From: Opitutaceae bacterium
GTDB taxonomy: Bacteria > Verrucomicrobiota > Verrucomicrobiia > Opitutales > Opitutaceae
Assembly (NCBI GenBank): GCA_016795545.1
Contig: JAEUGX010000033.1
Span: 186,001-250,000 of the forward strand
DNA length: 64,000 nucleotides
Direction: 5' to 3'
Both the position numbers and the translations under genes were made by a program. Positions 60,825 to 64,000 of this stretch are shown one piece after another (within the stretch, counting starts at the first letter, position 1; each line of letters starts with the position of its first letter). The notes beneath the pieces are model-generated. The model did not search any database and had not been told where the DNA came from. It was given only the letters and a program-made list of their open reading frames with translations.

Positions 60825-60878
60825 GGTGTGTCAGTTGGTTATGGGACTAGGACACCGTCGCAGGGCAAAGTTCGGGTG

Positions 60879-62072
60879 TCACTGCGGGTTTTTTGCTAAT
60901 TCACTTAGAAAGACGACCGTGTCGCCGGCACCACCCTCCCGCACCCGGATCACGAGTTCCTGGGTGTGCGCGGACAACACCCGGCCCTCCGCACTGTAAA
61001 ACCGGAGCGTGGCCGGATACTCCCCGGGCGCCAGCCGCAGCGCGGCGAAACCCAGGTACTGCGGCAGGTTGTCCCAGGCCCGGGTGTCCGCGGAGGCATT
61101 GGCCGCGCCGGAGGCGACCTTGCTGATCAGCCCGATCGCGGCCAAGGCCAGCGCCGCCTTGTCCTTGTCCTCGCCGCGGCCGACCTCGTGCGTGACGATC
61201 GCGCCGGTCAGCGCCACGTCGCCCAGCGTGCCGGCCTGGTCCTTGAACACGGCCTTGCGGTCCAGGATGTAATCCATGACCCGGCCGCCGCGCGTGGTCG
61301 CCTGGAAGTTCAGGTCGTCATAGGGCGGCAGCGGCACGGCCTGCCCGGCCACGGTGAGCACCGCCCGGCGCGCGGCGGAATCCGCCAGGTTGAAGCGCAG
61401 CTTCTCGCCGGCCTGGCCGTCCGCGTACTTGAGCGGGCCGCGGCCCCACTCGGCGAAGACGAGCACGTTGGCCGCCGGGTCGTACTCGGGCAGCTCGCGG
61501 CCGGCGCTCTTCTCCGCCCGCGCGCGGGCGTCGGCGCCGTCGGCCGCCAGCTTCACGCTCGCGAGGCCGTCGAGGTAGTCGGCCAGCACGTAGTCTCCGC
61601 GGTAGGACGCGTCCTCGGCCGCGCTGTCCAGGAACTGCACGCTCCGGAAACAGGCCCTGGCGTTGTCCGGCTGGCCGTCGCGCCAGTACAGGATGCCGCG
61701 GTAGTAATAGGCCATGGCCCGCTCGTAGGGCTCGCCGATGAACGTCTTCGCCCCCTCGGCCGCCCACAGGCTGCGGGCGCGGGCGGCGTCGGCGGTGCCG
61801 GTGATGATCCCGCCCATCGTCAGGATCGCGTCATCCAGGCGCTCCCGCGCCTCGGCGTCGCGGCCGGCGCGCAGGGCCTGCAACCCCAGCCGATACTGCC
61901 AGAGCACCTTGTCGCGCGCGGGAATGCCGATCAGCTTCGGGTCGGTCGTGACCAGCTCGCGATCGGTCGGCAGCGGCGGCCCGACGCAGCCGGACAGCAG
62001 CAGCGCCAGCAGCGCCGCCAGGCCGGCGGCCGACGTCGCGGCCCGCGGGCGGCCACCACTCGGAAATTGCAC
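60879..62072 (-). CDS. COG3014-like lipoprotein of the LpoB cluster
   Basis: A 397-residue lipoprotein (lipobox LLSGC, Cys29). The first half is helical and TPR-like (LGLQALRAGRDAEARERLDD, YERAMAYYYRGILYWRDGQP, DNARACFRSVQFLDSAAED), and the second half is beta-rich (NVLVFAEWGRGPLKYADGQA). This is the pattern of COG3014 proteins found with lpoB and ycfL in many Proteobacteria. The start could be GTG at 62072, chosen here, or TTG at 62078. It lies 30 bases after the LpoB gene on the same strand. The molecular role is unknown. Confidence 0.8.
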   Translation of the reverse strand: MQFPSGGRPRAATSAAGLAALLALLLSGCVGPPLPTDRELVTTDPKLIGIPARDKVLWQYRLGLQALRAGRDAEARERLDDAILTMGGIITGTADAARARSLWAAEGAKTFIGEPYERAMAYYYRGILYWRDGQPDNARACFRSVQFLDSAAEDASYRGDYVLADYLDGLASVKLAADGADARARAEKSAGRELPEYDPAANVLVFAEWGRGPLKYADGQAGEKLRFNLADSAARRAVLTVAGQAVPLPPYDDLNFQATTRGGRVMDYILDRKAVFKDQAGTLGDVALTGAIVTHEVGRGEDKDKAALALAAIGLISKVASGAANASADTRAWDNLPQYLGFAALRLAPGEYPATLRFYSAEGRVLSAHTQELVIRVREGGAGDTVVFLSELAKNPQ

Positions 62073-62102
62073 CCTCAACGCTCGGCCCTCGGACTGGCCC
62101 GG

Positions 62103-62735
62103 CTAGCGGTACGCCGCGTCCTCGAGGCCCTGCTTCTTGATCTCGGACGAGCCGCGCCAGACGATCTCGCTCGTGCGGGCGTCGATCAGCTCGAAGCTGT
62201 ACATCACGTAGTCGCTCGTGCCCTGCGACGTGCGCGTCGTCAGGCCCTGGAGCTTGCCGGTCAGGAAATAGTCGGCGCCGCGGAACTCGACCACGTTCGG
62301 GTCGCTGCTCGCCGTCACCTGCCCGCTGCGCTTCAGCTCGTTCTCGCGCTCGAGCGCCTTCATCCGGTCGCGCGCCAGGAACCGCACCTTGCCGCCCGCG
62401 CGCTCCATCAGCTGGTTGACGATGCGGTCGTTGAAGATGTCCTTGTTGATCGGGAAACGGGTCTCGTTGATCACGGGGTCGAGCACGATGCGGGGCGTGG
62501 TCTTCGCCTGCGCGATCTCGGGCACGCCGAGGATGCCGCGGGCCATCTTGTCGGTGACGGCGACGAGATCCTGCGACTCGACGCCCGTGCCGGCGACGAA
62601 GCCGCGCTCGTCGGGCCTCATTTCCACCACCGGCACGCCGGAGGGATTCTCCACGCCGGGCGAATAACAGCCGGCGAGCGACAGGGCGCCAAACGCGAGG
62701 CCGGCGCAGGAAAACGAACGGATACGGGAATTCAT
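62103..62735 (-). CDS. lpoB: LpoB-like penicillin-binding protein activator
   Basis: A 210-residue outer-membrane lipoprotein (lipobox LSLAGC, Cys23) with a short linker and a C-terminal LpoB domain. The domain has PRIVLDPVINETRFPINKDI, VRFLARDRMKALERENELKR, FRGADYFLTGKLQGLTTRTS and YSFELIDARTSEIVWRGSSE. In E. coli LpoB reaches through the periplasm to activate PBP1b. The linker here is much shorter than the 60-residue Pro-rich linker of enterobacterial LpoB, so reach may differ. It leads the four-gene cluster. Confidence 0.9.
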   Translation of the reverse strand: MNSRIRSFSCAGLAFGALSLAGCYSPGVENPSGVPVVEMRPDERGFVAGTGVESQDLVAVTDKMARGILGVPEIAQAKTTPRIVLDPVINETRFPINKDIFNDRIVNQLMERAGGKVRFLARDRMKALERENELKRSGQVTASSDPNVVEFRGADYFLTGKLQGLTTRTSQGTSDYVMYSFELIDARTSEIVWRGSSEIKKQGLEDAAYR

Positions 62736-62763
62736 GGCGTTCAGGTAAAGGAGTCCGGCCCGC

Positions 62764-63492
62764 TCAGCGGCCGAAGAGGGCGTTCACGCCGGCCGAGCCG
62801 GCGACGGGCGCGGTCGCGCCGTAGTAGTTGTTGATGATCGTCACCTGCTGCGGCGCGGCCGCCGGCGCCGGCTCGTAGGCGTACTCGACCGGGGCCTCGT
62901 AAGCGACGGGATAACGCACGATCCGCCGGTGAGGCCGGTAGACCCGGCCGTGATAGGGTCCGTCGCTCGCCGCTCCCAGGATGCCGCCGGCGATCGCCCC
63001 AATCACCGCGCCCCGGGCGCCGTCGCCGCGACCGCTGTTGTTGCCGATGATCGCCCCGGCGACTCCGCCCAGGATCATGCCCGGCAACACCGCACTGTCG
63101 CGGTGATAGCCGTAGTAGCCGTAGTCGCGATAGCCGTAGTCACGGTACCCGCGATAGCCGTAGCCGTAGCCATAGCCGATGGGGCGACTGAAGCCGCCGT
63201 GATAGCCGTAATAGCCGGACCCGCCGCGATAATAGGAATAACCGCGGGGCAACTGCGTGTTGCGCCACGCCTGGTCGCGCCGGACCTCGGAAGCCACCCC
63301 GCCGAGAATCGCCCCGGCCGCGGCGCCGATCACGGCACCCTGCCCGGCGTCACCCCGGCCGCCGTTGTGCCCGATGATCGCGCCCGCCGCGCCGCCGAGA
63401 ATGGCGCCGGTGACGACTTCCGGACGAAAGACCTGGGCGGAAAGCGTGAGCGCGGGCGCGCCCAGCAGCAGAACGGCGAGAAGCTTTTTCAT
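62764..63492 (-). CDS. Exported glycine-zipper protein with Gly/Tyr-rich middle
   Basis: A 242-residue protein with a signal peptide (about 1-19). Two similar glycine-zipper segments (about 28-65, GAILGGAAGAIIGHNGGRGD; and about 140-178, GMILGGVAGAIIGNNSGRGD) flank a middle of about 60 residues. That middle is rich in Gly, Tyr and Arg, built of GYGYR and RDYGY units. The zippers are copies of one another, so the gene arose by internal duplication. Glycine-zipper domains insert in or span membranes, as in SlyB-type outer-membrane proteins. The middle looks like a flexible, sticky linker. It lies just upstream of lpoB on the same strand (28-base gap). Confidence 0.8.
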   Translation of the reverse strand: MKKLLAVLLLGAPALTLSAQVFRPEVVTGAILGGAAGAIIGHNGGRGDAGQGAVIGAAAGAILGGVASEVRRDQAWRNTQLPRGYSYYRGGSGYYGYHGGFSRPIGYGYGYGYRGYRDYGYRDYGYYGYHRDSAVLPGMILGGVAGAIIGNNSGRGDGARGAVIGAIAGGILGAASDGPYHGRVYRPHRRIVRYPVAYEAPVEYAYEPAPAAAPQQVTIINNYYGATAPVAGSAGVNALFGR

Positions 63493-63684
63493 GGTGGCGA
63501 GAGGTTGCAGGCTTCGGACATGGCAGGAAGGGGAGAGTTTCATAATTTGCAATACCCGCGAAAGCTGACGCCGGCCCCGCCGGCCAGGTTGCGGCCCGCC
63601 GCCCTGCAAGTTCATCCGATACCTCGCCCGTCCAGGGACTTCCACGCAGACCGCGATCGTGGCGACGGGTGGTCGGTCATTCGG

Positions 63685-63714
63685 TTGATGACAACCTTCG
63701 TCCCAGGCTTAGAA
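63685..63714 (+). promoter_or_regulatory. Putative promoter of the TRIC-channel gene
   Basis: TTGATG (63685-63690) and TTAGAA (63709-63714) are 18 bases apart. The expected transcript start is within one or two bases of the ATG at 63722, so the message may be leaderless. The boxes are imperfect. Confidence 0.35.
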
Positions 63715-63721
63715 CGCCGGC

Positions 63722-64000
63722 ATGCTCGTCACCGAATTCCAGCTTCCCGCCTTCTTCGACCTGGGGGCGACGTTCGCTTTCGCGCTGACCGGCGCGCTGG
63801 CCGCCATCAAGCGGGGCTACGATTTTGTGGGCGCCTTCTTCCTCGCCCTGGCCTGCGGCATCGGCGGCGGACTCATCCGCGACGGCGTCTTCGTCCAGGG
63901 CACCGGCCCCACCCCGCTGCTTGCCGATCCGCGCTACATCCTGGTCGTCGCCGCCGCCACGGGGTTCGGCGTCTTTTTCGGCAACCGCGTCCATCATTTC
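63722..64000 (+). CDS. TRIC/UPF0126-family cation channel, N-terminal fragment
   Basis: The first 93 codons of a membrane protein that runs off the window. The start LPAFFDLGATFAFALTGALA and then IKRGYDFVGAFFLALACGIG, GGLIRDGVF and PLLADPRYILVVAAATGFGV follow the UPF0126 (YadS/YicG) and trimeric intracellular cation channel pattern. Each of the two repeats carries the Gly-rich kink GIGGGxxRD, of which the first is seen. Members conduct K+ or other monovalent cations, or have been linked to glycine uptake. The ATG at 63722 is the only sensible start. Confidence 0.88.
   Translation, partial: MLVTEFQLPAFFDLGATFAFALTGALAAIKRGYDFVGAFFLALACGIGGGLIRDGVFVQGTGPTPLLADPRYILVVAAATGFGVFFGNRVHHF

Overview
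The window is a chromosomal segment of a high-GC bacterium, most likely a verrucomicrobium of the Opitutaceae type. This is inferred from a TonB-dependent receptor with an Opitutaceae-style plug (near VLGSRIRRTE), a DUF1080 sugar hydrolase, a PadR-linked orphan MacB/FtsX permease (ADOP), a small SWIB protein, a glycine-rich RRM protein and an LpoB lipoprotein cluster, plus the strong GC bias of third codon positions. I saw no rRNA, tRNA, CRISPR array, insertion sequence or phage gene. It reads as core chromosome with dense short operons and many GTG or overlapping starts.

Layout. 1-147 is the start of a gluconokinase (minus, cut by the edge). 323-5570 is a type IV pilus locus: three (pseudo)pilin-like proteins, then PilM/PilN/PilO/PilP-like assembly proteins with overlapping ends. 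5.6-10.4 kb has an HD hydrolase, a secreted DUF1080 protein and a 988-aa TonB receptor. 10.6-11.8 kb is a LuxR-type regulator. 11.9-18.3 kb is a thiol-redox stretch: a 991-aa exported protein with five thioredoxin-like domains, divergent from a cysteine-synthase-like enzyme and a DsbD-type reductase. 18.5-21.7 kb has an NHL-repeat protein, two convergent EamA transporters and a SWIB protein. 21.8-25.5 kb is a heterodimeric ABC exporter. 25.8-27.7 kb has the RRM protein and MgtE.

27.9-31.6 kb is a TetR-controlled ABC efflux operon (regulator, HlyD lipoprotein, ATPase, permease). 31.6-34.0 kb has an MscS channel and a TerC protein. 34.2-35.1 kb is a pair of small heat-shock proteins. 35.3-38.9 kb has a MalY/PatB aminotransferase, a DUF1648 protein, a DusB-like tRNA dihydrouridine synthase and a MarC protein. 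39.0-42.0 kb is a PadR/ADOP module. 42.0-44.9 kb holds a Pro/Ala-rich membrane protein, an SRPBCC protein and an unknown membrane protein. 45.3-54.7 kb is mixed housekeeping: SpoU methyltransferase, DUF885 peptidase, second TerC, AEC carrier, HI0933 flavoprotein, Spy-like protein, zincin, SYLF protein, CinA domain, exonuclease III and DUF167. 54.8-59.3 kb has a Cys/Met-type PLP enzyme, a MATE pump, a third EamA protein and a proline-rich protein. 59.4-62.7 kb is a four-gene envelope cluster with LpoB, a COG3014-like lipoprotein and a YcfL-like lipoprotein. The window ends with a glycine-zipper protein and the start of a TRIC/UPF0126 channel.

The most unusual items are the five-domain thioredoxin protein with alternating intact and degenerate active sites; an 18-bp element shared (17/18) between its upstream region and that of the TonB receptor; the asymmetric ATP sites of the ABC heterodimer; a likely leaderless TetR gene with a 28-bp dyad directly in front of it; an orphan terminator at 44.97-45.00 kb; and a leader hairpin with a T-run before the aminotransferase.
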